Position numbers and translations under genes: made by a program. A stretch of DNA of 64,000 bases from Hordeum vulgare subsp. vulgare (Eukaryota > Streptophyta > Magnoliopsida > Poales > Poaceae): NCBI RefSeq assembly GCF_904849725.1, contig NC_058521.1, positions 348,190,138 to 348,254,137 of the forward strand, written 5' to 3'. How positions within the stretch are numbered: position 1 is the stretch's first letter; every line of letters starts with the position of its first letter. A model generated the notes under the pieces. The model had not been told where the DNA came from, did no database searches, and saw only the letters and a program-made list of their open reading frames with translations. Below are positions 1 to 12,708 of this stretch, in pieces.

Positions 1-3000
1 GCTCATTGTTGAAAATCCTTGCATTTCTGACTGTCCAAATATTCCAGCAAGCAGTGGACACTACTTTAGAGAAGAAAGGATGCTGAAAGTCTTTCCTGGC
101 TGCCAATGAAGTGGCCCACATGGAAGTACCTTGCCAGGTGATCTAAATGTAGTTCCAAACCATGTTGTTGAATATGCACTTGAAAAAGAGATGATCCCTA
201 TCCTCTTTGACCCTGGCATGACAAAGAACACATAGGTTTGAATCAGAAGCTTTCCAGTGGCGTCGTTCAAGCATATTCTAGGTATTCAGCCTGTCCAAAA
301 TGAGCATCCAGGCAAACATTTTGATCTTCATGGTGCAACAACTTTTCCCAATCCAACTGAGCAGATGGTTGGGAATAATGGGCTGATGGACATGAAGGTA
401 GTATTTCTTAGCAGAGTAAACCTTACTGTCACTACTCCAAAGCCAGACATCTTTGCTAGACTGATCTCTATCAAGGTTTTGGAGTAGGCAGGTGACTGAT
501 TCCAACTCCTAGAAGGCCCTGTCAGAAAGAGGAAAGTGAAACATGTTGGTCATGTTATTTGTCTAAAAAGCTTGGAAAACCTCCTCGGCAGTGCAGAATG
601 TATCAGTAACAAAGGAGAACGGTCGTTGGAACCGAAGAGCTAGGGGCAGGGTTGAGTCGCCTAGTGCCCAGGAATCAGACCAAAAGAGGAAAGTGTCTCC
701 TCTGTTTGGCTGGACATAGGTGACAGCTCTGAAGTTGTCCATTCTCTTGCAGATATCCTTCCACCAGAATGATCCACAAAGGGAGGTACCCTGGGGAACT
801 GTGTTGTGATAGTAAGTGTTCCATATTAAATCAACCCACGGCACATCTGCTTTATTCAAGAACTTATTCACATGCTTAACAAGCAGTGCCTCATTCTTGA
901 CAGACAGATTCATAATCCCCAAACCACCCTTCATTTTTGGTATGCACACTAAGTCCCGGGCCGCAAGAGAAGGTGCATGGTCTTGGCCATTCTTTCGCTA
1001 GAGACATTGTCTTTGTATCCTTCCCAACTACTTAAGGATCCTTGGTGGTATGTCCAAACTACAGAGGAAAAAAATGGGAACAGAGGACAACGCTGAGTTG
1101 AGATATTGCAAACGACCACCCTGAGCCAGGAAGGAGGAGCTAGCAGAGAGCCTCCTTTCCATACTATCCACCAATGGCATTAGATAAATAATCCTTGGTT
1201 TGGTTGTCCCAATAATCACACCAAGATAGGTGAAAGACAGTGATCCTACCTTACACCCAATAGAGGCAGCTAGCCTTTGAAGTTCTCCATGATCAATGTT
1301 GATAGGCAATAGAGTAGACTTGTGATAATTCACTTGAAGATCAGTGGATTGCGAGAAGAGCATAAGCATCTTTTTGAACTCGAGTAGCTCGGACTCCACA
1401 GCAGGCAAAATGATAAGAGTGTCATCTGCATATTGGACTATTGGAATGTCTTTATCATTGCAATGTATTAGCAGCTGAATGAGTCCATTCTCCAACAACT
1501 GATTAACAAAGGTTTGGAGAAAGTCAGCAGCAATGGAAAAAAGGAGAGGGGACATGGGATCTCCCTGCGTGACACCCTTCTTGCACATGAATTTTCTACC
1601 AGGAACTCCATTCAAAAGAACAGAGGAAGAGCCAGAAGTGAGTAGCTGTTGTACCCATAATATCCACCTATCATTAAAACCCTTGTGCCTAAGAATCTGA
1701 AATATGAATTCATGTTCCACAGAGTCAAAGGACTTTTCAAAATCAAGTTTGAGGATGATGATGGGTTTTTTGAGTGGTGACATTGGTGTAGGTATTCCAA
1801 TGTCCATCCAACACAGTCTTGGATGGTTCTGGACTTGATGAAACCATACTGATTTTTATGGATACATTTCATGATATGTAACTACACTCTATTGGCAACC
1901 ATTTTGAAAGGAATTTAAGTCACATACCAGTGAGGGAGATAGGCGTAAAATCACCTACTTGCTCAGGAGAACTCTTTTTGGGCACCAAAGTAATGTGTGA
2001 GGAATTCATATTTTCCAACTTTGCAATTCCTGCGTGAAAGTCATTTGCAAGCTGGTAAAATTCAGGACAGGTGATATGCCAGCATTTCTTGAATAAGAGT
2101 CCATTGAAACCATTTGGACCAGGAGCTTTATCAATGGGCATTTCTTTGACAGTCTTATCCATCTCTTCTGTGGTAAAATGCGATATAAGAACATCTAGCC
2201 CTTCTACCCTATGAATGAGAGACTGGAGATTGAAGGCCGGGTTAATTCCTTGAGAGGAGCCCATCCTGTCCTTGAAAGAGGACCAAAAACAGCCAACAAT
2301 TTGCTCATGATCAGATATAACAGATGCATCCCCCAATTTAAGTGATGAAATGGAATTTCTTCTATATCTTTCAGTTGCCATGGCATGGAAAAACTTAGTA
2401 TTATCCTCCCCAACCTTGATGAATCTGATGGTAGCTCTCTTTTTCCAATAAAGGAATTGCAAATGCAACAGGTGGTCTAGGTGTAGCTTCACAATCACTC
2501 TGAAATTGGCTTCAGGTCTGAACAGGGGTCTGAGTTCTTCAAGATCATCCAGACAGAGCACCACCTTATTGCACTTATCAATGAGTGCTTTGAGCTGTGC
2601 TTTGAGCTGAGAGAGGCTAGTCTGCCATCTCCTTAGAGCCTGCCTTAGGTGTTTAAACTTATCCATGATGATGGCAGTGATGTGACTTTTCCTAGAAGGA
2701 ATCTTCCAAGAATCCTGGACAGAGCTAAGAAATCCATCCATCTCCACCCAATAGTTTACAAACCGAAACAGCTTACATTTGGGAATGGAAGTGTTTACTG
2801 TCACAACACAGGGGACATGATCAGATGCAGATTTGCCTAAAGGAAGAACCTGTGCCAATGGGTAGGAGGATATCCAATTGGCAGAAGTGAAGAACCAGTC
2901 TAATTGTTCCAGCAGAGGTGAGTCTTGCATATTTGACCAGGTGAAGGATCTGCCCTTGAGTGGTAGTCCTAATAGACCCAGATGGCCAATAATCTCATTA

Positions 3001-3515
3001 AAGATAAACATATAATTCACATCAGCACCAGGAAGATTTCTATTAGAGGGTGAGCGAATAAAGTTAAAATCTCCAAGAAGCAGCCAATTATCATTGACAG
3101 GGATATTAAGATTATACAGCCAGCTCACGAATTAATCCCTAGCCTCTCCTTGGCAAGGACCATAAACATTGACCAGAGTCCAAGATTCAAAAGTATGAAT
3201 TGAGGTGAATGACACAATTAAACCAAAGGTCTAAGATTCAATCAAGGTGCCCGTTAAAATGGAGGAATTCCATAGGGTGATCAATCCACCAGAGGCACCA
3301 TGCGATGGGGTATAAACAAATTGATCAAACCTTTTGGGGAAAAAACTTCTAACAGTCCGAAAATCAATATGCTGCATTTCTGTTTCCTGGAGGCAAACAA
3401 CCAAAGCCAAACTTTCATCTATTTTGTTACGAACTGCCCTTTGTCGTGAGTCTGAGTTTAAACCACGCACATTCCAGCAAAGAACCTGCCAACTTCTTGT
3501 AGATCGACTATCCAT
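1..3515 (-). pseudogene. LINE ORF2: endonuclease / reverse transcriptase, broken and partial
   Basis: ORF2 would nick target DNA and reverse transcribe the LINE RNA. Reading leftwards from an ATG at 3515, the start (DSRSTRSWQVLCWNVRGLNS) is the typical APE-type endonuclease opening, with the LQETE motif after it. A stop at about 3231 interrupts it. The frame at 1920-3128 continues with LLLGDFNF and the SASDHVPCVV endonuclease signature and enters the RT (KAPGPNGFNG). The frame at 1028-1807 holds RT core motifs KLDFEKSFDSVEH, QGDPMSPLLFS and the catalytic VQYADDTLI. The frames at 278-505 and 563-949 match the zinc-binding tail of plant LINE RTs (KIKMFAWMLILDRLNT). The catalytic box is kept, but several frameshifts and stops make it non-functional. 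The C-terminus is beyond base 1. Confidence 0.88.
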
Positions 3516-3648
3516 ACCAACGAGATGTAATAACAAAAGCGTAGTTACATAATAACCAACGCAACCAAAGTTCAAAGAGCTGTGACACACAACAAGCAGT
3601 ATCATGATAAACGAACAACAGATAAAGCATAGGTACATAAACATTTGT

Positions 3649-6600
3649 CTAATCATCATTGGGTGGAGGCTTGGAGACGGCAGGATCTTCCATAAGTCGA
3701 TCCTCAGAGAGGTTCTCGAGGGCAATGCCAAGGCTTTGTCCAACAGCTTGGATCACCCGAACTAGACTCGCTGGTGGGACGGACTCCTCCTGCGATGGTG
3801 GCAGTGCTGCCTGAACCTCCGGTATTTGCATGGGTTTAGCTCGCGACTTTCTCTTCTTGGGCACATGCATCGGAAGCTCCTGCAAAACAAGCTTGAATCC
3901 ATCCCGCTTGATCGATCCTTTGGTGTATCTACGGACTGATGAGTCCACAATGGGAGTGGCCTCCTTGCGTGGCACCTTCTTCGTGGCAGCTGGAGATTCA
4001 AAAGAGAAAAGATCCCCTGATGGTGCAAAGATGCTGTCAGTTGGTGGCACTACCTTAGAGCTGGGGGCAGGAGTGTAGTCCTTGTAAACAATGCTGGGCT
4101 CCCCACGATCAGCATCAAATGCAAATGACCAAGAGCGCTTGGGGAGCATAATAGGCATAGCCGTTGGCATCTGGGGGTGACGAGAGACATGCAGAGAATT
4201 GAACATCCCCATGAGTGCTTCAAAAGACCTTGTCCATGAGACGACAGGCGGCAATGGAGGTCCATAAGCAACACGGGTTGCTCCAATCATCAGGTTGATA
4301 GGCCTGAAGATAGGTTGTTGATGAGGAATAATCGCCAGTGGATTGAACTCCTCAGGAGCATCCTCGGCGGCATCATCCTCATTGGGAGGGACATGATCAA
4401 CAACAGCAGCATTGGCAGGAACATCAGCAGCAGCTTCAACATCATCCGGATGGGGGTCGATGACCACAATCTCCTGAACAGAATCAGAAGATGTTGCTTG
4501 GTCGATGACCATGGACTCTTGATCCTGTTCAGGTGCAGCAGGTTCGGCATCAGGAACTTCAGGTTGCTAGCCTCAACCACCCTCTTCCGGATGAACTGGA
4601 GGCTCTGGCACCGGGGGTGGAGGCGGCACATCGTTCCACCCTAGAGCAGGGTAGGGTGGCAGAGCAAAGAGCAGATTATCCTGCTCAAGCTGACCTAGCA
4701 TCGGGTGGGGGTTGCCATTGAGGTGCATGCGGTCTTCATCCTTGGGCATCTTCTCTGCAAAGGTTTCACCCACGATGAACAACGGCACAGACCAAGCTCC
4801 ACCCCAAGCAGCATATTCAGAAAAAGTAACACTCTGAGGAACCAGAAAATCGTCTGGGAACGATGCAAAAATGATGGAGCGGACAAGATATGGATCATCA
4901 CTGACCCAATGGTGGAATTCACCAAACGTGTTCACCACAGCACGAAGATCATCGGTGTTGCGGAAATCCAAAGGCACACCCAAAAACATCAGGCATCCCT
5001 GACGAAAACCAGCAGAGCCACGAAAACCTGTGCCCTCATTGTGTCGCATGAATCTAACGAAAGAATCGTTCCCCGGGTCCGGAGGAACCATCTGGACAGC
5101 AGCAAAGCTCTCACCAGCATCTCTAAGCTCAAATAAACCTACCCCCGCAATCCAAGGTTGTGCAGAGCGAACATGGAAACCCCGGTTGTGCAGAAGATCA
5201 ACAACATCATGTTTTACCTGACCAACTTGATCGGCAAGTGGGGCAAGCATCACCTCTGCGATGACGAACTGTTCATGTCTGCGGGCAATGGGGATCGTCG
5301 GAGTGATGAACGTCCTTGGGAGGCGTTTGGGGCCGCCGTCGATGATGTGATGTCCCGAAGGGACATACTGCTCAAGGTCTAGCTAGAAGTTGGCCATGTC
5401 AGGGAGCATAGCAGGAGGAGGTGGCGTCAATGGCGGTGGCTCAGATGGAGTCCTGGAAGGTGATGAGTGCGACGAGACAGGGGAGAACTATTCGGCAGGT
5501 TGCGTGGTTTCCCCAAGATCAGCATAGGTTCCCGAGAAATCGGCGACAGTGGAGGTGGTGGGGCTCTTACGTTTCCAAGTAAGACAATTATCACGCATAA
5601 AAGAAGCACAGTTAGATTTCGTATGGACCACTCTCCCACAGGAAGAGCATATCGGCGAAGTCGTGCAGTTGGGACCTAGATGACCACGATTCAAACAGAT
5701 CGTGCAAGAAAATATCTCCTGAACCATGCCATTAATCAAATCATCAAAGAGCTGATTGTCCTCTTGTGAGGAAGGAATATCTGGTCCATTTGAAGATGAA
5801 GCTACTGTCGGCCCATTAGTTGGAAATTGATCAGAGGAAAGCCCACTGACTAAGCCATCAGATGGCGCCAGTTTGAAAGAATCTGAAATCCTGCCCGAAG
5901 GGGAGGGGGAACAGTATCTGCACGAAGAGGGGAAGAAATCCCGTTCATTCCGCCAATATGATTTTGAATGCCGGACAATGAGGAGGGTGACACCGGCTGA
6001 GAAACTGTCCCGAAAGCAATGTGAGGCGTCGGCGTCGTCCACCGGAGTTTAGTCGGCGGTGGTGCACTGATAATAGCACGCTCCTGGTGAGGAATAGAAT
6101 AGCCAGCATTTTGAAGTGTCGTAAGCTCATCTTGGGTGACCGGACACGTGTAACCTTTGCAAACCTCATACTGTTGAAGGGTTGCGAAAGATAGCTTCTT
6201 GCGTGTAGATGATCCAAATTTCAAAGAGGACTTAATAGGCCTGGAATGCATTGCCATCAGACCTAATGTTGCCCTCCTCTTAGACGGGCTAACCAAAATC
6301 CATTCAGCATCACATTGTTTCCTCCATGGAGAAAATTCTTGACGCCAATCCGGACCACCATTGCCCCAGAGATGAAAGAAACACTTAAAACTGGAGCACT
6401 TATAAGAACGCAAGGCCATAATATGAAAACCAACTGGCTTGCAAGAAACCCTGAATGAGAAAACCGAGTCCGTGACTTTAGTGACCACAAGATCAATGGC
6501 CGAACCCCCAATGGTAGACTCAAGCGCTGCAGCTACTGAATCCTCAAATAGACGGAAAACATGGTGGCCAAAAGAGACCACCATGATGAAAGGTCGACGA

Positions 6601-6719
6601 TGATTCGTCGGGTGCATAGAAAAATTAGAATGACAAAACACCTCATCCGCAAAAGCCGCACTAGGTGAAAAATCCAGATCCAGCGTGAAGCCACACATGC
6701 AGGCCATGAAAGAGAACAC
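3649..6719 (-). pseudogene. LINE ORF1: zinc-knuckle RNA-binding protein, frameshifted
   Basis: ORF1 of grass LINEs encodes a nucleic-acid-binding protein that packages the element RNA. Three stretches in different frames make it up. At 5850-6719 is an N-terminal part with no domain I can name. At 5488-6042 are two CCHC knuckles, CTICLNRGHLGPNC and CSSCGRVVHTKSNC. At 4573-5253 is a conserved central domain ending in a proline-rich stretch, and at 3649-4512 an acidic then basic C-terminal part (VPKKRKSRAKP, a likely nuclear localisation signal). Frame changes near 5850-6040, 5250-5480 and 4510-4570 break it. The start at 6719 is the first ATG of the open frame and could be wrong. Confidence 0.75.
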
Positions 6720-6849
6720 GTAGAGGATCGTGAGAGTTCACCTGAGTTGATGAGCGGGGAGAGAGAGATGCACGCCGGCTAGAAATCCATATCGCCATGG
6801 AGTCGCCGATGTAGGAGGTGGGAGATGGGAGTCACCATCTATCTATTAT

Positions 6850-7176
6850 ATCATATTTGGAGTTCTTCTTATTGTTCATCGATCATAGAATGGGTTCCAA
6901 GACTCCAGCTTGCAATTAGCAAGGATGGATGTTGCTTTTGACATTTGTTTTCATCCGTAGTCGGACCCTACTTCTATGTATGATGATTGTTATGGATGTT
7001 TGTATTAAGATTATCATGATTTAGCTTGTGGCAAGTGTAAGCCAATTCCATATAATCGTCTCCTTTTTACATGTACTTGTAATGATATCCATTCTTACGA
7101 AATGACGAGATGCGCTTCTATCCATATTGAGGCCCTCGAGCCAAAGTAAGTATAGGACCGCATCTTGGGTGTTACA
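6850..7176 (+). mobile_element. 3' end of a Gypsy LTR (same family as 43355-49329)
   Basis: This stretch aligns by eye with 48985-49329. Both contain a TTC-rich run, a segment beginning GTCGGACCCT, a segment beginning CCCTCGAGCCAAA, and both end GGGTGTTACA, the LTR terminus. Only the last ~330 bp of the LTR remain; the LINE abuts the left side. The LTR end at 7176 directly joins Copia gag-like sequence, so the parent element inserted into that Copia copy. Confidence 0.8.
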
Positions 7177-8702
7177 GCTTTAAGAAACTCATGCTCTTGC
7201 TCTAAATTTAGCTTCTCGAAGTGTAGCTTCTCATGAGTTCTTACAAGATCTTTATGATCTTCTATAGTAGATTCATTGGCTAACTTAGGAGTGTTTACTT
7301 CTTTACTTAGACGCTCAATCTCCTTCTTATCATCATCACACGACTTATCTTGACTAGCATGATTATCATCAAGTTCATTTTCATTGATATAACTAGTTTA
7401 TCAAAAGCAAGTCATCATCTCCAAGTAAGTCATCCTCATCACTATTGTAGTCAAAGTATTCGAGGTGCGATACCTTGGGGCCTTTAGCCATGAAGAAATT
7501 TCCAAACCCTTCATTTGGTGAATCAAAATGTCATAGGAATTGGAGGATAAGAGTGCTAGTCTCGCAACACCTTCAACTTGACTATAGTCAGAGTTGGAGT
7601 GGTAGATTCTCTTGGGTTGGTTGTCGAATTCGGAGCCGGATACGCATTCACCAACATGAGCTTGATGTCTTATTCATGAGTGGCTCTTGGTGTACTTGTC
7701 ATTCTTCTCTGAATCCTTGCTTCTCCAGGAGGGTCTTCATTCATAATGATCTTCTCTACTTCGTCTCTCTCTTCGAGGTGACTCATCTCTTGAGCTTCGT
7801 CTTCTAGGTGTCTCTTCTCTTTTTTTGTGGAGGGGGTCGAGCACTCATTGGAGTAGTGTTCGGGCCTTCCACGAGTGTAACAATTCCTGCCATGACTAGA
7901 TGAACGCTTCTCTTCATATCTTGAGTTCGAGCTTCTCTCTTTGCCTCTACTCTTGTACAACTTGTTGAATTTCTTGACCATGAGGCTTATCTCTTCATTG
8001 GTAACAAGGTTTTCATTTGAAGTAGCGGAAGTGTCACTTGAAACCTTGTATGCACAGCTTGACTTGTTGTGAAGCTCTTCCTTGTCTTTGAGTGACATTT
8101 CATGAGCAACAATTCTTTCAATGACTTCCGTTGGCTTGAGATCTTTGTAGTTTGGCACCATTTGGATCAATGTGCACACGGTAATCCAAGGCTCTAGGGA
8201 TTTTCTTGATGTTGAATTTGTCGCTCATCTCTTCACTTCCTAAGTCGGCAATCTCATTTCCGATGAGAGTAAGCGTAGAGTAAATTTCATCAACTCCTTC
8301 ACCATCCTTCATCTTGAACTTGTCAAGTTGATTCTATAGCACATCCAACTTAGATTCTGTGACGGATTCGGTACATTCATCCATATCAACCAAAGTATCC
8401 CAAATTTCCTTCGCATTCTCAAGACGGCTAATCTTGTTGAACTCTTCAGGGAATAGGTAGTTGAATAGCATATCGCATGCTTGAGCGTTGTATTGCAACA
8501 TCTTCAATTCTTCCGTGGTCGCTTCACGATCTGGTTCCCTTCCATCACCGAAGAATTCAGCTTGCAATTCAACACGAACAACAACCCAAACGACGGGGTT
8601 ATGACCAAGAATATGCATTTTCATCTTATGCTTCCAACTAGCAAGGTTTATACCATCAAAATATGTACCTCTACGATGGAAATTTCCCTCACTAGATGCC
8701 AT
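7177..8702 (-). pseudogene. Copia gag polyprotein remnant
   Basis: Minus-strand Copia gag, which forms the virus-like particle. The frame at 8334-8702 starts MASSEGNFHRRGTYFDGINL and contains the gag-type WKHKMKMHI and IWDTL segments. Frames at 8118-8312 and 7670-8179 continue with a capsid-like region and a zinc knuckle, CYTRGRPEHYSNEC, whose second Cys is Arg. The part at 7177-7480 reads as a coiled-coil C-terminal tail in the same direction. Frames are broken at about 8330 and 8150. The rest of gag and all of pol are missing, removed or displaced at the junction at 7176. The start codon lies 54 bp downstream (on the minus strand) of the LTR end at 8756. Confidence 0.78.
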
Positions 8703-8739
8703 ACTCTCCTAGGTTGTGAAACCAATGCAATGGGGACCA

Positions 8740-8755
8740 AAGCTATGATACCTCT
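8740..8755 (-). other. Primer binding site (initiator-Met type) of the Copia element
   Basis: On the minus strand, directly after the LTR end (CCTACA), the sequence AGAGGTATCATAGCTT resembles the plant initiator-Met primer site (TGGTATCAGAGC) with a few changes. Its position fixes the orientation of this Copia copy as minus strand. Confidence 0.6.
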
Positions 8756-11520
8756 TGTAGGATCATAAGTATGTCTAGAGGGGTGATTAGACTACTTGAC
8801 CAAACAAAAACTTAGACTTTTCCCAATTTTAGTTGTAGGAAAGTTTTAGCAATTGCAGCAAGTCAAGAACACCCTACACATGCAAGTATAAGAGTATAAC
8901 AGTGAAAAGTAAAAACATGCACATCTAATAGAGGGTAGGGATAGGAAGGTCAAACGCAAAGATTGACACTGAGATTTTTGGCGTGGTTCTGATAGGTGGT
9001 GCTATCGTACGTCCACATTGAAGGAGACTTCAACCCACAGAGGATAGCGATCGCGAGAGTCAATGGAGGTCTCAACCAACGAAGTGTCCATGGAGAAGCA
9101 ACCTTGTCTATTCTACCATGGATTACATCCACGAAGGACTAGCCTCACTCGGGGTAGATCTTCACGAAGTAGGAAATCTCCTTGGCCTTACAAACTTCTT
9201 GGTTCAACTCCACATGAAGTCGGAAGCTCCCAAGCGACACCTAACCAATCTAGGAGACATGACTCTTCAAAAGGTAATAGATGTGGTAGTATGATGACCT
9301 CCTTGCTCTTGTGCTTCAAAACATAGTCTACACAACACTCAATCACTCTCTCATAGATATGGCTTGGGTAGAAGAGATTGGTTGGGAGGAAAGCAACTCG
9401 GGGAGGCTAGAAATCAAGATTCATATGGTAGGATTGGAATATCTTGATCTCAACACATGATTAGGTGGTTTTCTCTCAGAAAAATGGATGGGGCAAGTGT
9501 TGGTTTCTTCTGAGTGCTTCCTCTTCAAATGAGAGGTTGGTGGAGGGGTATATATAGGCATCTCCAAAAATCCAACCGTTACAACTTTATTTCCCAACTC
9601 GGTGAAACTGAATTAAAAACTCGGTTGCACGGACTAGTGCAAAATGTGGAAACTTTAGGCTTTTCGGTGAGACCGATATAGAAATCTCGGAGTGGCCGAT
9701 TTTGGCTGGCCTGGGCACTTACCAAACTGGATGGCACCATTTCACAAAACTCGGAAATTTTGATTTTAGCAAATGGCTATCCACGGAGTTGAAAGTATTG
9801 ATATGGTTGACTAGGGGGGTGAATAGGCAACTACCAATTTTTAGCTCTTCTTAACAAATTAGGGTTAGCAACAAAAGGTTCTCTAGATGAACAGCTAGGT
9901 GAGAAACCTATATGATGCTAACAACAAATACAACTAGTGCAAGCAAGGAATACACCACAACAAAAATAAGTACAAAGTAAAGGTAAGAGATAACCACAAG
10001 TGGAACCGGTGGAGACGAGGATGTGTTACCGAAGTTCCTTCCCTTTGACAGGAAGTACGTCTCCGTTGGAGCGGTGTGGAGGCACAATGTTCCCCAAGAA
10101 GCCACTAGGGCCACCGTATTCTCCTCACGCCCTCACATAATGCGAGATGTCGTGACTCCACTATTGGTGCCCTTGAAGGCGGCGACCGGACCTTTACAAA
10201 CAAGGTTGGGGCAATCTCCACACAAAGCTTGGAGGCTCCCAACAAGACCATGAAGCTTCACCACAATGGAATGTGGCTCTGAGGTGACCTCAACCGTCTA
10301 GGGTGCTCAAACACCCAAGAGTAACAAGATCCGCAAGGTATTAGTGGGGGGAATCAAATATCTCTTGGTGGAAGTGTAGATCAGGGCCTTCTCAACCAAT
10401 CCCTAGGAAATCAACAAGTTTGATTCGCTAGGGAGAGAGATCGGGCGAAAATGAGCTTTGGAGCAACAATGGAGCTTGGGGAGGTAAGAGGTGACCTTCT
10501 TGGGGAACAAGACCCCTTTATATAGTGGGGGGAAATCCAACCGTTACCCCCACTCACGGCCCGGTAGGTTCACCAACCACGATAGTAAAAAATTACTACC
10601 GTGCCTACCACCGCTGAGGCTGTGGTTGCGCAAAAAGTCTGAGGGAGCTGTAGTAAAAAACTACTACTGCTCAAAGAGTGGTACTACCACTGTGCCTACG
10701 GTACTACCGCTGGCACCAGCAGTACTACCGCTAGTTCTTTTGCACAGACAGGGAGAAACAAGTTGGAGCTCCATTGAAGCAAGGAAAAGGTGGTGCAATA
10801 GAATTGTGTACGTGTTGATTCCACCCTAACCTTTCCGAAGTAGACACCCTCTTAATAGTACGGCTTTCCTACGACTCAAATCCACCAACGATAAACATAG
10901 AAAGCAACAGTCTTTGAAAGACTCCGAGGGGCACCGAATCGTCTTGTGCCAAGCCATGAATTATCTGAAATGCTCAATCCACACGATTAGTCCGCACAAG
11001 CATTGTCATCAATCACTAAAATCACTTAGGGAGAAATATGCCCTAACACGAGTTGGTCACTGTTTTTCGGTCAGATCGAAACCAAACTTGGTGGTACCGA
11101 GATGTTAGGGTTTGGCATAGGTTCTGTCTAGAGTAAAACTCGGTAGGGCTGATTTGGAAATATTGGTGGCACCGAATTTTACTTTGAGGTTTAGACATAT
11201 TATTTGTGGAAGAATTTCATGATTATTCTTGGTGTCTAATCTCTAAGCACTTGAGCAACTAGATCATCATATACACCTCATCCCTTTTTAATAGTATTGG
11301 CTTTCCTATGGACTCAAGAGTGATTTCTCACAAAATGTAAAACTTAGAGTCTTGAAGCTTGTTGCCAATAGATGTTCCTTGCACCTAGGGGTTCTCCTCA
11401 CAATCCTTAGCCAATCCATCATTGAACTTTTCCTGAAATATACTACATAGAATCATTAGTTCAATGACATATATGTTGTTATTAATTACCAAAACCACAT
11501 AGGGAGAAGTTAAGCTTTCA
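8756..11520 (-). mobile_element. Copia 5' LTR, split by a nested LTR
   Basis: LTR of the truncated Copia element, sense on the minus strand. Plus-strand limits are TGTAGGATC at 8756 and TTTCA at 11520. The nested LTR occupies 9790-11048, so the LTR proper is about 1.5 kb (8756-9789 plus 11054-11520). Its two parts are linked by matching composition: both hold repeated CTCGGT/ACCGAA phrases. The far LTR of this element is not present in the window. Confidence 0.7.
9790..11048 (-). mobile_element. Maximus-like Copia solo LTR, nested
   Basis: About 1.26 kb, beginning near TTGACTAGGGGGGTGAATAGG and ending GGGAGAAATATGCCCTAACA, which I recognise as a Maximus-type Triticeae Copia LTR. A TATA-like TTTATATAGTGGGG lies at ~10515. 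It also contains the TACTACCGC-rich segment typical of this LTR (10570-10740). It is flanked by an imperfect 5-bp TSD, GGAGT (9785-9789) and CGAGT (11049-11053). No internal domain is present, so this is a solo LTR. Confidence 0.72.
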
Positions 11521-12154
11521 AGGACCCACCATCCAACCCCATGGGTAGGTGGCATGGCGAGGGGGTGGCCGTGTCATGTGGTATCGTGCCCCCTGCTGCT
11601 TCGTTTGACCTAATTCCTCCGCCAATAAATTCCATAATTTTAGAAACCCTGAGAGAGATGGAAGAGATAATTTTTCACCACCGCATGCCTATTTTTGGAA
11701 GCGATCCCATATGGAGCCCTGTTCCGGTGCTCTACCGGAGAGGGTAAGCCACCAAGGGAGGCCTCTTCATCAACCTTGCTTCCTCCATGATGATGTGTGA
11801 GTAGTTGTTTCAAGACAATATTGGGTCCATAGGGGTAGCTAGATGGCTTCCTCTCTCTCTCTCTCTCTCCCTCTTGGATATTTAATATGATGACCTCCTT
11901 TCAGACCAATCCGATGTAATTCTTATGGTGTGTTTGATGGAATCCGATGATTTGTGGATTTGTGATCATATTGTTGATTGAATATAATTGATTCTTTTGA
12001 AGTTTCTCTATTGTATGATTGAGTAACTATGTATGCTTTCCGAGTTATTTTTCTTCTTTGGCCAATATATATGGGTAATTCTTCAGATGGAGTGGTGCAT
12101 AGTAGTGGATTCAACCTCATAGTGATTTATATCGTAGTAAAAGAATGGGGCAAA
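11521..12154. other. Non-coding, unclassified repeat-like DNA (left half of the host of the nest)
   Basis: No convincing ORF. It contains a CT microsatellite at about 11852-11868. With the nest at 12155-29025 removed, it joins 29031-29640. The joined segment resembles the untranslated leader or LTR type of sequence seen in unclassified Triticeae retroelements, but I cannot name it. Confidence 0.5.
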
Positions 12155-12708
12155 TGTTGGGACCTGTCGTAGGTGCATCACATGCAAATTAAAAAATTCT
12201 GATGCGTAGAACATCCAGGAACATGCTATATAGATGGATCACAGATCATTACCACTAGACGCGCAGTGCCGTGCATCGGAAGTAGAGTTGTGGAAGCGCA
12301 TCTATGAGGTCCATCTCCTCCTAGTCTGATCTCACTCAAACATCCGTCACCGGATCCAACGTACAGGTTCGCCGTAGCGGCACAAGTGCACCGCCTCTAA
12401 CGCTATCCACGCGTGCAGGAGGAATAACGTGCGATTGATTGCTAGATCCGTTCGCACAGTCGGCGGTGAGTGGAGGTGGCTAGTTGCAACATAAGCAAAG
12501 CCCTAATGACGGCGCTGAAGTGATAAACTAAATGAGTGTGTCGTACCTCCACTATATATAGGCATCCGACGCGGGTTCAACTCTTGGGCCTCGCACGGAT
12601 CCTAAAGCCCACAAGTAGTTCCTTCCCTTAAGCGCGTGACCCCTTAGGTTCTCATTCACTTGGTCGCGAGTCATACCATATCCTACTCGGCTAGTCGGTA
12701 GCGACCTC

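Larger units (their letters stand above)
1..6845 (-). mobile_element. LINE (non-LTR retrotransposon), 3' end cut by window edge
   Basis: A minus-strand non-LTR retrotransposon. Its 5' end lies near 6845, where sequence resembling a Gypsy LTR begins. The order on the minus strand is a short 5' leader, ORF1 (CCHC knuckle protein), a short spacer, then ORF2 (endonuclease, reverse transcriptase, zinc-binding RT tail). No LTRs are seen. Both ORFs carry frameshifts and stops, so this copy is dead. The 3' end and poly(A) lie outside the window. The exact 5' boundary and TSD could not be fixed. Confidence 0.88.

Noticed and set aside
4315..5253. Plus-strand frames of 80-143 codons opposite LINE ORF1
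   Set aside because: They are shadows of the ORF1 frame; the minus strand has the conserved protein features and the order expected for a LINE.
11852..11868. CT microsatellite as a regulatory element
   Set aside because: Simple repeat in unclassified repeat DNA with no gene beside it.
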